The notes under the pieces are model-generated. The model ran no database searches. It had not been told where the DNA came from and saw only the letters and a list, made by a program, of their open reading frames with translations. Positions 1-8,203 of a DNA stretch of 64,000 nucleotides are shown in pieces. Positions within the stretch are counted from its first letter, which is position 1. Each line of letters opens with the position of its first letter. This DNA comes from an uncultured Ruminococcus sp. (GTDB lineage Bacteria; Bacillota; Clostridia; Oscillospirales; Ruminococcaceae). A program made the position numbers and the translations under genes. The DNA lies in the NCBI RefSeq assembly GCF_934476685.1, contig NZ_CAKSNX010000002.1, forward strand, positions 353,159 to 417,158. Direction: 5' to 3'.

Positions 1-2070
1 TTCGCCGAATACTTCTTTTCCCTCATCACATGACATTATATCACCAACAGTGTTGTTAAAATCAAATTTCAGAGGAAGTCTTACGTCAGAATTAACATAT
101 ACCGACTTGCTTGATCTAATATCCTTTGAAGATGCACCGATAAGTATTTCAAATTCACCATATTCAACAAACCAATCAGAAATGGCAGGCTCATAATATG
201 CAAATGACTTTTTATTCAGGTGGAATACTACTTTTTTAGTTTCTCCCGCCTTTAAGAATACTTTTTCAAAACCTTTGAGTTCTTTTATAGGTCTTATAAC
301 CGAGGACTGCTTGTCGCTGACATAAAGCTGAACTATCTCCATACCGTCAGTTTCACCTGTATTTGTTATATCACAGGACACTGTAAGAGTCTTATTTTCA
401 TCTATCTCCTCTGATGAAATGCTCATATTGCTGTACTCAAATGTTGTGTATGATAAACCAAATCCAAATGGGAACAGCGTTTCCATCTGTTTCTTTTCAT
501 AATATCTGTAACCAACGAATATTCCCTCACTGTAATGCACATCATCACCTTTTCCCGGGAAATTCAGATAAGACGGATTATCTTCAAGCTTGATAGGGAA
601 AGTTTCAGCAAGCTTTCCGCTCGGATTGACTTTGCCGAACAGAATGTCGCAAACCGCTCCGCCGACAGCCTGTCCGCCAAGATAAACTTCCAGTATACCC
701 TTTACATCATCTACAAACGGCATTTCAACAGGTGCGCCATTATGAAGTACGATAACGATATTAGGGTTTACTTTCCTTATTTCGTCTATAAGTTCAAGCT
801 GACAGTTCGGCATTCTTAAATGTTGTCTGTCAAAACCTTCTGACTCAAATGCGTCAGGAAGTCCAGCTAAAATAATAACCTTATCATTGCGCTTTGCACA
901 TTCAACTGCCTCATCAAGCAATGCTTTATTCGTAGCGTCTTTGTCTGTTACATATCCCTGAGCATATTCAACATCACAGTATTCCTTAACTGCTTCGAGT
1001 GCAGATGTAGTTTTGAATGAGTTTATATGCGAACTTCCTCCGCCCTGATATCTTGGATTTTCAGCAAAATAACCTATAAAACAGATCTTATCGTTTTTAT
1101 TAAGCGGAAGTATATGTTCATCATTTTTCAAAAGTACAGAGCATTGTGAAGATATCTTTCTTGCAAGTTCATGCTGCTTTTCCATGTTCCATTCAGTTTT
1201 TGTACTGTTTTCGTCTGCTCGGTCGATAAGCGCAAGAATCCTTTCAACGCACTTATCGAGTTCGTCCATAGAAAGTTCGCCGTTCTGTACGGCTTCGACT
1301 ATAAGCTTGTCATTCTTTCCGAAACTAGCGGGCATTTCAAGGTCAAGTCCTGCCTTAACAGCCTCAACTCTGTCATCAACTGCACCCCAGTCGCTGACAA
1401 CAAGTCCGTTAAATCCCCATTTATCTCTGAGCACATCTGTGAGCAGCATTTTATTCTGTGATGAATGTACTCCGTTTATCCTGTTATATGAACACATGAC
1501 AGTCCATGGCTTTGCTTTGATAACTGCGTTCTCGAATGCCGCAAGATATATTTCGTGAAGTGTGCGTTCATCAATCTTTTCGTCAACTGTAAGCCGCCTT
1601 GTTTCCTGATTGTTTGCAGCAAAATGTTTCAAAGAAGTGCCGATACCTTTGCTCTGAACGCCTTTGATATGTGCAGCTGCCATTTCAGATGCAAGATACG
1701 GATCTTCTGAAAAATATTCAAAGTTTCTTCCGCATAACGGTGAACGCTTGATATTGCAGCCCGGTCCAAGAATAACTGAAACATTTTCAGCTCTGCATTC
1801 CTCACCGAGAGCTTTTCCCATACTTTCAATAAGAATCCTGTCAAAGGAGCATGCAAGAGCGCTGGCAGTAGGAAAACATACAGCTTTTATTGCCTCATTC
1901 GGATTTTCAGATCCTTCAACGTTTTTTCTTAATCCATGAGGTCCGTCAGATACCATTATCTGAGGAATATCAAGTCTTTCGATCGCCTTTGTGTGCCAGA
2001 AATCAGCACCCGAACAAAGTGATGCCTTTTCTTCCAACGTAAGTTCATTAAGAATTTTCTTTATATTCAT
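1..2070 (-). CDS. Glycoside hydrolase family 3 beta-glucosidase, C-terminus cut by window edge
   Basis: The reading frame is open from an ATG at 2070 to base 1, giving 690 residues with no stop, so the C-terminus lies outside the window. The ATG follows a strong GCAGGAGGT site. Seen: an N-terminal barrel with SDGPHGLR, the KHFAANNQE Lys-His pair, and SDWGA near residue 227 whose Asp is the expected GH3 nucleophile; then the alpha/beta C-terminal domain and a fibronectin-III-like end. There is no signal peptide, so it probably acts in the cytosol on imported oligosaccharides. Family knowledge says beta-glucosidase, beta-xylosidase or a related exo-activity; the sugar cannot be read from the sequence. 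Confidence 0.93.
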   Translation of the reverse strand, partial: MNIKKILNELTLEEKASLCSGADFWHTKAIERLDIPQIMVSDGPHGLRKNVEGSENPNEAIKAVCFPTASALACSFDRILIESMGKALGEECRAENVSVILGPGCNIKRSPLCGRNFEYFSEDPYLASEMAAAHIKGVQSKGIGTSLKHFAANNQETRRLTVDEKIDERTLHEIYLAAFENAVIKAKPWTVMCSYNRINGVHSSQNKMLLTDVLRDKWGFNGLVVSDWGAVDDRVEAVKAGLDLEMPASFGKNDKLIVEAVQNGELSMDELDKCVERILALIDRADENSTKTEWNMEKQHELARKISSQCSVLLKNDEHILPLNKNDKICFIGYFAENPRYQGGGSSHINSFKTTSALEAVKEYCDVEYAQGYVTDKDATNKALLDEAVECAKRNDKVIILAGLPDAFESEGFDRQHLRMPNCQLELIDEIRKVNPNIVIVLHNGAPVEMPFVDDVKGILEVYLGGQAVGGAVCDILFGKVNPSGKLAETFPIKLEDNPSYLNFPGKGDDVHYSEGIFVGYRYYEKKQMETLFPFGFGLSYTTFEYSNMSISSEEIDENKTLTVSCDITNTGETDGMEIVQLYVSDKQSSVIRPIKELKGFEKVFLKAGETKKVVFHLNKKSFAYYEPAISDWFVEYGEFEILIGASSKDIRSSKSVYVNSDVRLPLKFDFNNTVGDIMSCDEGKEVFGE

Positions 2071-2154
2071 TGAATTTACCTCCTGCTTCTGATTTATTTG
2101 CTAGTATGATTTTAACATAAAATCGTTTACAAATCCACATATTTTGTGAGAATT

Positions 2155-2592
2155 TTACATATTGTTAATGATGATCTGCTCTAAAGCTGCTATAAAATCT
2201 TTATCCTGCTGAGGGGTACGTTTTGACGGTCCTTTAAGCTTTTTTCCACTGTTCCTTAGCTTTTTGGCAGTGTGACGTGAAAGCAGCAGACCGTCGATAT
2301 TGTCATTGGTAAATACAAGTCCGTTCTGATTTAGTACGAAAGCACTTTTAGCAAGGCACATTGCAGCAAGGCCATAATCCTGTGTGACTGCAATATCTGC
2401 TTTGCCTATCATATTTACTAATTTGAAATCTGCACTGTCAGCACCAGTTCCTACGACTATTATTTCAGCATCTGTCCTATTGAAAATGTGGGCACTGTCG
2501 CATACTATAACGCATCTTATGCCGTATTTCTCCGCTGTTTTGATAGCTGCATCTATAACAGGGCAGCCGTCGGCATCTATGTATAATTTCAT
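2155..2592 (-). CDS. UPF0178/DUF188 (YaiI/YqxD) family protein
   Basis: A 145-residue protein opening with MKLYIDADGCPV, the signature of the YaiI/YqxD family, followed by the VCDSAH region and a late SRHTAKKLRNSGKK segment. The family has a PIN/NYN-like fold with conserved acidic residues but no settled biochemical role. Length is normal for the family. Its ATG overlaps the stop of the upstream HD-domain gene by four bases (ATGA), so the two are almost certainly translationally coupled. A role in nucleic-acid processing is an inference from fold only. Confidence 0.9.
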   Translation of the reverse strand: MKLYIDADGCPVIDAAIKTAEKYGIRCVIVCDSAHIFNRTDAEIIVVGTGADSADFKLVNMIGKADIAVTQDYGLAAMCLAKSAFVLNQNGLVFTNDNIDGLLLSRHTAKKLRNSGKKLKGPSKRTPQQDKDFIAALEQIIINNM

Positions 2593-3191
2593 ATTTCCTG
2601 TTTGCCCTCAATGTAAAATGTTGATTCCATGTCTGCAATATGTACTGCTAAGGCGAGAGGGTACATTTCCAAGGCACGTCCTATGGTATTTGTATTTTCT
2701 TCTCCAGAAAAGCCCATGTGCCAGCGTATAGCCATAGCCTCTTCACGAGTAAGTCGCATATAACTGCTGACTATGTAAACAGATTTTTCACCATGACCAT
2801 ATGGCAGCATATCGTGATATTCATAATAAGGTACTTTTTCCCACACACCCTGCTCGTTTTTTGCATTACGATAGCTGACTCTGTATAAGTTGACCTTGCA
2901 TATATCATGTAAAAGTGAAGATATAGCTATACTTTCATCTGGAAAATTAAGTCCGTATTCTTCTATTACCCTTGTGCGTTCAAGGTAATCTTTAAGGCAT
3001 TCATAAACGTGCAGGCTGTGTTCACATAACCCGCCCTCGTATGCTCCATGATATCTTGTGGATGCAGGTGCTGTAAAAAAATCGCTGCTTTCGCTTAAAA
3101 GGTATTTAAGCAGTTTTTCTGAACCCGGTCTTGTAATGTGTTCCTGATATATCTGTACAAATTTCTCTTTATTATCTGTTATATTTGACAT
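2589..3191 (-). CDS. HD-domain phosphohydrolase-like protein
   Basis: A 200-residue protein with an HD metal-binding arrangement: CEHSLHVYE around residue 75, then SSLLHDICKV around 110, and further His residues at GHGEKS and RWHMGF. These are the ligands expected of an HD-superfamily phosphohydrolase. Start ATG at 3191 follows AGGAGGTTCTAT. It is first in a two-gene unit with the DUF188 gene, which it overlaps by four bases. Substrate is unknown; nucleotide or nucleic-acid phosphodiester hydrolysis is the family norm. Similar HD proteins occur in Firmicutes without characterised function. Confidence 0.85.
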   Translation of the reverse strand: MSNITDNKEKFVQIYQEHITRPGSEKLLKYLLSESSDFFTAPASTRYHGAYEGGLCEHSLHVYECLKDYLERTRVIEEYGLNFPDESIAISSLLHDICKVNLYRVSYRNAKNEQGVWEKVPYYEYHDMLPYGHGEKSVYIVSSYMRLTREEAMAIRWHMGFSGEENTNTIGRALEMYPLALAVHIADMESTFYIEGKQEI

Positions 3192-3488
3192 ATAGAACCT
3201 CCTGTATGTAAAACTGTATTGGCTATTATCACTAATATTATAAGTAAGTATATCACACTTTTAGACATAAGAAAAGTATTTTTTATAAATTTTTACGACC
3301 TCTATTGATTTTAAGCAGGATTTGTGTTATTATTTGAATATGAGCAGATAAATTTTCATAGCGGTCCTGTATATAAAGGATCATAGGTTTGTTTGAATAT
3401 TAGTTTTATTATATAAATTTTGAATATTAGTTTGATTATATAAATAAAATGTTTATGGCTTTAAGCCGGTCGAAAGGAGCTGTTTTTT
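3192..3488. other. AT-rich divergent intergenic region upstream of glmS
   Basis: About 300 bases between the divergent HD-domain gene and glmS. It must hold both promoters, but I cannot choose a single convincing pair on either strand. It contains a 27-base imperfect tandem duplication at 3394-3447, listed separately. No match to the conserved core of the glmS ribozyme is visible ahead of glmS, so that common Firmicute control element seems absent. Confidence 0.6.
3394..3447. repeat. 27-base imperfect tandem duplication in the glmS leader
   Basis: Two adjacent units, 3394-3420 and 3421-3447, both begin TGAATATTAGTTT and continue ATTATATAAAT after one differing base. They sit 42 to 95 bases before the glmS start, in the promoter or 5' leader. 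The duplication doubles a TTGAAT/TATAAA-like segment, so it may have created or altered a promoter. Confidence 0.75.
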
Positions 3489-5309
3489 ATGTGCGGCATA
3501 GTAGGTTATGTTGGAAAAAGAGAATGTACAGAAGTGCTGCTTGACTCTCTTGCCAAGCTTGAATACAGAGGATATGATTCAGCAGGCATTGCTGTTATGG
3601 AAAATGGAGAGATAAAAACTCAGAAATCAAAGGGTAAGATATCAGATCTTATTGCAAAAATGGACGCAGAAGGCAGATTAAGCGGTCACTGCGGAATAGG
3701 TCATACAAGGTGGGCTACTCATGGCGAGCCTTCGGATATCAACTCTCACCCGCATGGTAATGCTAATGTGACTATCGTTCATAATGGTATTATCGAAAAT
3801 TATAAGAAAATAAAAGAATTTCTTGAGAAAAAGGGTTACACATTTGAGAGCCAGACAGATACCGAAACTGTTGCAAAGCTTCTTGATTGTTTCTATGAAG
3901 GTAATCCGCTTTCTACTATACAGAGAGTTCTGGACGAGATCGAGGGTTCATATGCTTTGGGTATAATGTTCAGAGATTATCCAAACAGGATATATGCTGT
4001 AAGAAAAGATTCTCCGCTTATAGTTGCAGTTGGTGAAGATGAAGCGTTTATTGCCTCTGACGTTCCTGCTATCCTCAAATATACAAAGAATTATTATCTT
4101 CTTGAACAGGACGAGATAGCTGTGCTTGATAACGGCAAGGTCGAATTTTATGATGACCACGGAGCACCTGTGAAGAAGCAGATGCTTGTTGCTGATTTTG
4201 ATGAAGAGGCTGCAAAGAAGGGTAATTTCCCTCACTATATGATAAAGGAAATTCATGAACAGCCAACAGCTGTAAGAACAACTATCACTCCTAGAATCGC
4301 AGATGGTATGCCATGTCTTGAAGAATGTGGTATGACATATGAAAGACTTAGAAATTACAACAACATATTTGTTGTTGCCTGCGGTACAGCTATGCACGCA
4401 GGTCTTGTGGGCAAGTATGTTATTGAAAAGATAGCGAGAGTGCCTGTTACAGTTGATGTGGCATCTGAATTCAGATATCGTGATCCGATACTGACAGACA
4501 AGGATCTTGTTATACTTGTATCGCAGTCAGGTGAAACCGCCGATACTCTTGAAGCTCTCAGACTTGCAAAGAAGAATAAAGCTGATACGCTTGCAATAGT
4601 TAATGTAAAGGGTTCATCCATTGCAAGAACTGCTGATATGGTTATCTATACACACGCTGGTCCTGAGATATCAGTTGCATCGACCAAGGCATATATGGTT
4701 CAGCTTTCTGTTTTCTATCTGATAGCATTTTCACTTGCTTATGCTGTCGGAAAGATCACAAAGGACGAATGTATCAGACTTACATCTGAACTGCAGAATG
4801 TTCCTTATGTAATTGAAGAGATCCTTAAAAAACCTGATGAATGTCAGTATGTTGCATCACAGCTTGTAAATTCAGAAAACCTCCTTTATATCGGAAGAGG
4901 TCTTGACTATGCTCTTTCAATGGAAGGTTCACTGAAACTTAAAGAGATATCATATATCCATTCAGAGTCATATGCAGCCGGTGAGCTTAAGCATGGTACT
5001 ATCTCACTAGTTACAGACGGTATGCCTGTTATTGCAGTAGCAACACAGCGTGATCTTTTTGATAAGACAGTAAGTAACGTAAAGGAAGTCAAGGCAAGAG
5101 GAGCTTATGTTGTTCTTGTTACACATGAAGGAAAACAGGTAGATAAAGACGTAGCAGATTATAAAATAGGTCTGCCGACTATTGATGATCTTCTTATGCC
5201 TATGACTGCTGTTGTTCCGCTCCAGCTTATTGCATATTATACATCTGTACTCAGAGGAAACGATGTTGATAAGCCGAGAAACCTTGCAAAATCAGTTACA
5301 GTAGAATAA
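3489..5309 (+). CDS. glmS: Glutamine--fructose-6-phosphate aminotransferase (isomerizing)
   Basis: Makes glucosamine-6-phosphate from fructose-6-phosphate and glutamine, the first step to UDP-GlcNAc and peptidoglycan. The 606 residues match the usual family length. The protein starts MCGIVGYVG, giving the N-terminal nucleophile Cys2 of the class II amidotransferase domain; HTRWATHG and HNGIIEN follow. Two SIS domains follow, with VACGTAMHAG, SQSGETADT and SVASTKAY in the first and GRGLDYALSMEG in the second; the C-terminus KPRNLAKSVTVE is typical. AAAGGAGC precedes the ATG. The partner enzyme gene glmM lies in this window at 47177. Confidence 0.98.
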   Translation: MCGIVGYVGKRECTEVLLDSLAKLEYRGYDSAGIAVMENGEIKTQKSKGKISDLIAKMDAEGRLSGHCGIGHTRWATHGEPSDINSHPHGNANVTIVHNGIIENYKKIKEFLEKKGYTFESQTDTETVAKLLDCFYEGNPLSTIQRVLDEIEGSYALGIMFRDYPNRIYAVRKDSPLIVAVGEDEAFIASDVPAILKYTKNYYLLEQDEIAVLDNGKVEFYDDHGAPVKKQMLVADFDEEAAKKGNFPHYMIKEIHEQPTAVRTTITPRIADGMPCLEECGMTYERLRNYNNIFVVACGTAMHAGLVGKYVIEKIARVPVTVDVASEFRYRDPILTDKDLVILVSQSGETADTLEALRLAKKNKADTLAIVNVKGSSIARTADMVIYTHAGPEISVASTKAYMVQLSVFYLIAFSLAYAVGKITKDECIRLTSELQNVPYVIEEILKKPDECQYVASQLVNSENLLYIGRGLDYALSMEGSLKLKEISYIHSESYAAGELKHGTISLVTDGMPVIAVATQRDLFDKTVSNVKEVKARGAYVVLVTHEGKQVDKDVADYKIGLPTIDDLLMPMTAVVPLQLIAYYTSVLRGNDVDKPRNLAKSVTVE

Positions 5310-5320
5310 TTTATTTCAAG

Positions 5321-5352
5321 CAGACAGCACAGTCAATGTGGCTGTCTGTTTG
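5321..5352 (+). terminator. Terminator hairpin after glmS
   Basis: CAGACAGC at 5321-5328 pairs perfectly with GCTGTCTG at 5341-5348, followed by a short TTTGTG tract. It lies 12 bases after the glmS stop and before the ribosome site of the next gene, so it may be a partial terminator. Confidence 0.65.
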
Positions 5353-5387
5353 TGTAAAACAGCAATATTCAGAAATGGAGATATGAA

Positions 5388-6041
5388 ATGAGTATAGTAG
5401 GAAAGTATAAGGCATATGTTTTTGATTTTGATCTGACTCTTGCAGATTCATCTAAGGGAATATTGATATGCTTTAAGCATACTCTTGAAAAGTTTGGTTA
5501 TGAGATACCTGACGACAGAACGATATACAATACCATTGGTCTTACGCTTGTAGACGCTTTTGATGTACTGACAGGCATAGAGAATAATCCTCAGCGTGAG
5601 GATATGCGCAAGGAGTATGTACATAAAGCCGATGAAGTTATGGTTAAATACACATACTTCTATGATGATACGATCGCTATTATGCAGGTGCTGCAGCACG
5701 CAGGAAAGAAAGTAGGTATAGTTTCCACAAAGTTCCGTTACAGGATAGAAGACACATTTTCTGTTCAGGCAAATTCACATCCATATGATGAGATAATAGG
5801 CGGAGAAGATGTAAAGAATGCAAAGCCTGATCCGCAGGGACTTAATGAAATGATAAAGCGTCTTAATCTTGATAAGAGCGATGTTCTTTACATTGGTGAC
5901 AGCTATATAGATGCAGAAACTGCGTTAAATGCAGGTGTTGATTTTGCAGGTGTTACAACTGGTTCTACAGACAGGAAGAATTTTAAGGAATATCCTCATG
6001 TTTATATAGGCAGCAGCCTGCTTGACATATTTAACAGCTGA
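5388..6041 (+). CDS. HAD-family hydrolase, phosphoglycolate phosphatase-like
   Basis: A 217-residue HAD enzyme. Motif I is FDFDLTLADS (first Asp nucleophile, second Asp general acid), motif II is VSTKFRY, motif III is the Lys in NAKPDP, and motif IV is YIGDSYIDAETA. A helical cap lies between motifs I and II, as in Gph/PpaX-type phosphatases. The substrate could be phosphoglycolate or pyrophosphate. GGAGATATGAA precedes the ATG. It follows glmS after a hairpin and may be partly cotranscribed. Confidence 0.88.
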   Translation: MSIVGKYKAYVFDFDLTLADSSKGILICFKHTLEKFGYEIPDDRTIYNTIGLTLVDAFDVLTGIENNPQREDMRKEYVHKADEVMVKYTYFYDDTIAIMQVLQHAGKKVGIVSTKFRYRIEDTFSVQANSHPYDEIIGGEDVKNAKPDPQGLNEMIKRLNLDKSDVLYIGDSYIDAETALNAGVDFAGVTTGSTDRKNFKEYPHVYIGSSLLDIFNS

Positions 6042-6096
6042 CAGTGCTATATGTTAAGCGTAGGTAAAAACAATTTTAAAATATTATGAAAAAAGC

Positions 6097-6125
6097 TTGC
6101 TTATTTGTAATAGAAATGGTATAAT
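6097..6125 (+). promoter_or_regulatory. Sigma-A promoter of the yicC superoperon
   Basis: TTGCTT at 6097-6102 and TATAAT at 6120-6125 are separated by exactly 17 bases, 55 bases upstream of the yicC start. It is the only clear promoter before the long gene run that ends at spoVM. Confidence 0.7.
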
Positions 6126-6180
6126 ATAATTTGACTAATTATGCAGTCTGTATTATGAAAAATGAAAGGATCTGCTGAAA

Positions 6181-7068
6181 ATGATAAAGAGTATGACCGG
6201 TTTCGGCCGTGAACATATTGTGGCAAACGGACGTGAAATAATCGTCGAGATACGTTCCGTTAATCACAGATATTACGAATTTACATCGAGAACACCAAGA
6301 GCCTACGGATACCTTGATGAAAAGCTTAAGAGCTTTCTTAAAAGCGGTATCTCCAGAGGAAAGGTCGAGGCTTCGGTTTCGATATATAATCAGGAGGGTA
6401 CTGACGCCGAGATCGAGCTTAACAAGCCTGTTGCAATGGGTTATCTTAACGCTCTGAGAAATGCCGCTGACGACCTTGATCTTGATGATGATCTTGTGCT
6501 TTCAAACATTATAAGACTGCCTGATGTGTTTACTGTTGTGAAGAAAACAGAGGACGAAGAGGTCATATGGAATGAAGTAAAAGCTGTTGCTCAGGTAGCT
6601 CTGGACAGATTTGTTAGTATGCGTGTCACAGAGGGTGAAAAGATGTATGATGATATTAGCGGCAGACTTGATTATATCGAGAAAACTGTCGGCGAGATAG
6701 AAGAGCATCAGCCGTCCGTTTCACAGGCATACAGCGAAAGACTTTATGCAAAGATCATGGAAACACTCGGTCAGGCAGAACTTGATAATATCGATAAGCA
6801 GAGAGTGCTGACTGAGGTTGCAGTATTTGCCGACAAGGTTGCTATCGATGAAGAAACGGTAAGACTTAGAAGTCATATTGCTCAGTTCCGTGATCTTATA
6901 AATTCGGAAGAGCCTGTCGGAAGAAAACTTGATTTTCTTGTGCAGGAAGTCAATCGTGAGGTCAATACTATCGGATCAAAGGCTAATGATCTTACTATTA
7001 CAAAGAAGGTAGTAGATCTTAAGGCTGAGATCGAAAAGATCAGAGAACAGATTCAGAATATAGAATAG
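6181..7068 (+). CDS. yicC: YicC/YloC family endoribonuclease
   Basis: A 295-residue protein with the family's N-terminal MIKSMTGFGR signature and the VEIRSVNHRY segment, and the C-terminal GRKLDFLVQEVNREVNTIGSKA block. Members are endoribonucleases involved in RNA turnover; the E. coli protein has been tied to small-RNA decay. Length is normal. GAAAGGATC precedes the ATG. It is the first gene of the superoperon, as yloC is in Bacillus subtilis, with remA and gmk directly behind. Confidence 0.93.
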   Translation: MIKSMTGFGREHIVANGREIIVEIRSVNHRYYEFTSRTPRAYGYLDEKLKSFLKSGISRGKVEASVSIYNQEGTDAEIELNKPVAMGYLNALRNAADDLDLDDDLVLSNIIRLPDVFTVVKKTEDEEVIWNEVKAVAQVALDRFVSMRVTEGEKMYDDISGRLDYIEKTVGEIEEHQPSVSQAYSERLYAKIMETLGQAELDNIDKQRVLTEVAVFADKVAIDEETVRLRSHIAQFRDLINSEEPVGRKLDFLVQEVNREVNTIGSKANDLTITKKVVDLKAEIEKIREQIQNIE

Positions 7069-7083
7069 TGCGGAGGAAATGCA

Positions 7084-7356
7084 ATGCAGCTGATAAATAT
7101 CGGTTTTGGTAATATGGTTTCCTCAGCAAGAGTTATCGCAATAGTTGCCCCAGATTCTGCGCCCATAAAGAGGATCATACAGGACGCAAAGGATAAGGGA
7201 ACGCTTATTGATGCGACTTATGGACGACGTACAAGAACAGTTATTGTTATGGACAGCGACCATGTTGTTTTGTCTGCCGTTGCTCCGGAAACTATTGGCG
7301 GAAGAGCATCGGATGATGAAAAAGATTATCAGGAGGGTGAAGCTAATGAACAATAA
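7084..7356 (+). CDS. remA: RemA/DUF370 family DNA-binding regulator
   Basis: A 90-residue protein starting [12 protein letters not shown], with [15 protein letters not shown] and the basic [14 protein letters not shown] segment that marks RemA/DUF370. In Bacillus subtilis RemA is a ring-forming DNA-binding activator of matrix and osmoprotection genes; its role in a Ruminococcus-type cell is unknown. A GGAGG site precedes the ATG. It sits between yicC and gmk, the conserved Firmicute location, and overlaps gmk by 11 bases. Confidence 0.93.
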   Translation: MQLINIGFGNMVSSARVIAIVAPDSAPIKRIIQDAKDKGTLIDATYGRRTRTVIVMDSDHVVLSAVAPETIGGRASDDEKDYQEGEANEQ

Positions 7357-7984
7357 TGCCAAGCTGTTTGTTATCTCGGCTCCGTCAGGCTGCGGAAAGG
7401 GAACCATACTCGCAGAAGTTTTTAAGAACAGAGATGTGTATTATTCAGTTTCCTGTACCACCAGAAAGCCTCGTGAGGGTGAGATAGACGGAGTTCATTA
7501 TCATTTTATAAAGAATGACCAGTTTGAGAAAATGGCTCAGAATAATGAGTTCCTTGAATATGCAGGTTATGCAGATCATTACTATGGAACACCGCTTGAA
7601 ACTGTAAAGGGCAATCTGGAGCAGGGAAGAGATGTTGTACTTGAGATCGAAACCAAGGGAGCATTTCAGGTGAAAAAGGCAATGCCTGAAGCCGTGCTTA
7701 TGTTTATTCTTCCGCCGTCTATAAAAGAGATAGACAGAAGACTTCATAAGAGAGGTACTGAGGAAGAATCTGTTATTCAGAAAAGACTCAGCGAAGCCGT
7801 TGGTGAGATAAAACAGGCTGACAAGTATGATTATGTCATTATGAATGACGAACTTGAAAAGGCTGTTGAAGATTTTAATATAGTATTTAATTCAGCAAAA
7901 GCTGAAGATGATAAAGCTGATAAATTCAAATCAGATAGAGAAGAAACAAAGAAATTAATCGGAGAGGTGCTTGAAAATGCTTAG
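7346..7984 (+). CDS. gmk: Guanylate kinase
   Basis: Phosphorylates GMP to GDP with ATP. The start chosen is the ATG at 7346 after AGGAGGGTGA, giving 212 residues; the open frame extends further upstream, but only inside remA. P-loop [10 protein letters not shown] lies at the N-terminus, then [19 protein letters not shown] for GMP binding and the VLEIETKGA segment. Length is normal. It overlaps remA upstream and rpoZ downstream, so translation of the three is coupled. Confidence 0.97.
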   Translation: MNNNAKLFVISAPSGCGKGTILAEVFKNRDVYYSVSCTTRKPREGEIDGVHYHFIKNDQFEKMAQNNEFLEYAGYADHYYGTPLETVKGNLEQGRDVVLEIETKGAFQVKKAMPEAVLMFILPPSIKEIDRRLHKRGTEEESVIQKRLSEAVGEIKQADKYDYVIMNDELEKAVEDFNIVFNSAKAEDDKADKFKSDREETKKLIGEVLENA

Positions 7985-8183
7985 ACCGGCAATATGTCAG
8001 ATTTTAAAGAACAATGAGAGCTACTATTCACTTGTTATCGCAGTAGCAAAAAGAGCGAGAGAGATAACTGAAGAGGCTTTTGAAAATGAGATATCACTTG
8101 ATGAAAAGCCTGTTAAGACAGCAGTAGATGAGTTTGCCGCTGGCGAATATAAGATCATAGAAGACCCAAGCCTCAGAGGCTGA
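7977..8183 (+). CDS. rpoZ: DNA-directed RNA polymerase omega subunit
   Basis: A 68-residue protein with YYSLVIAVAKRAREI, the conserved omega core, and a short acidic/basic tail. Omega assists folding and assembly of the beta' subunit. The ATG at 7977 is preferred because GGAGAGGTG ends 7 bases ahead; the in-frame TTG at 7971 would almost touch that site. It overlaps gmk by eight bases, the standard gmk-rpoZ order. In Bacillus coaBC would follow; here priA does. Confidence 0.93.
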   Translation: MLRPAICQILKNNESYYSLVIAVAKRAREITEEAFENEISLDEKPVKTAVDEFAAGEYKIIEDPSLRG

Positions 8184-8203
8184 TTTTTACGGAGGGATAA
8201 GCT

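Noticed and set aside
3340..3488. glmS ribozyme
   Set aside because: The conserved core sequence and pseudoknot-forming strands are not visible in the leader.
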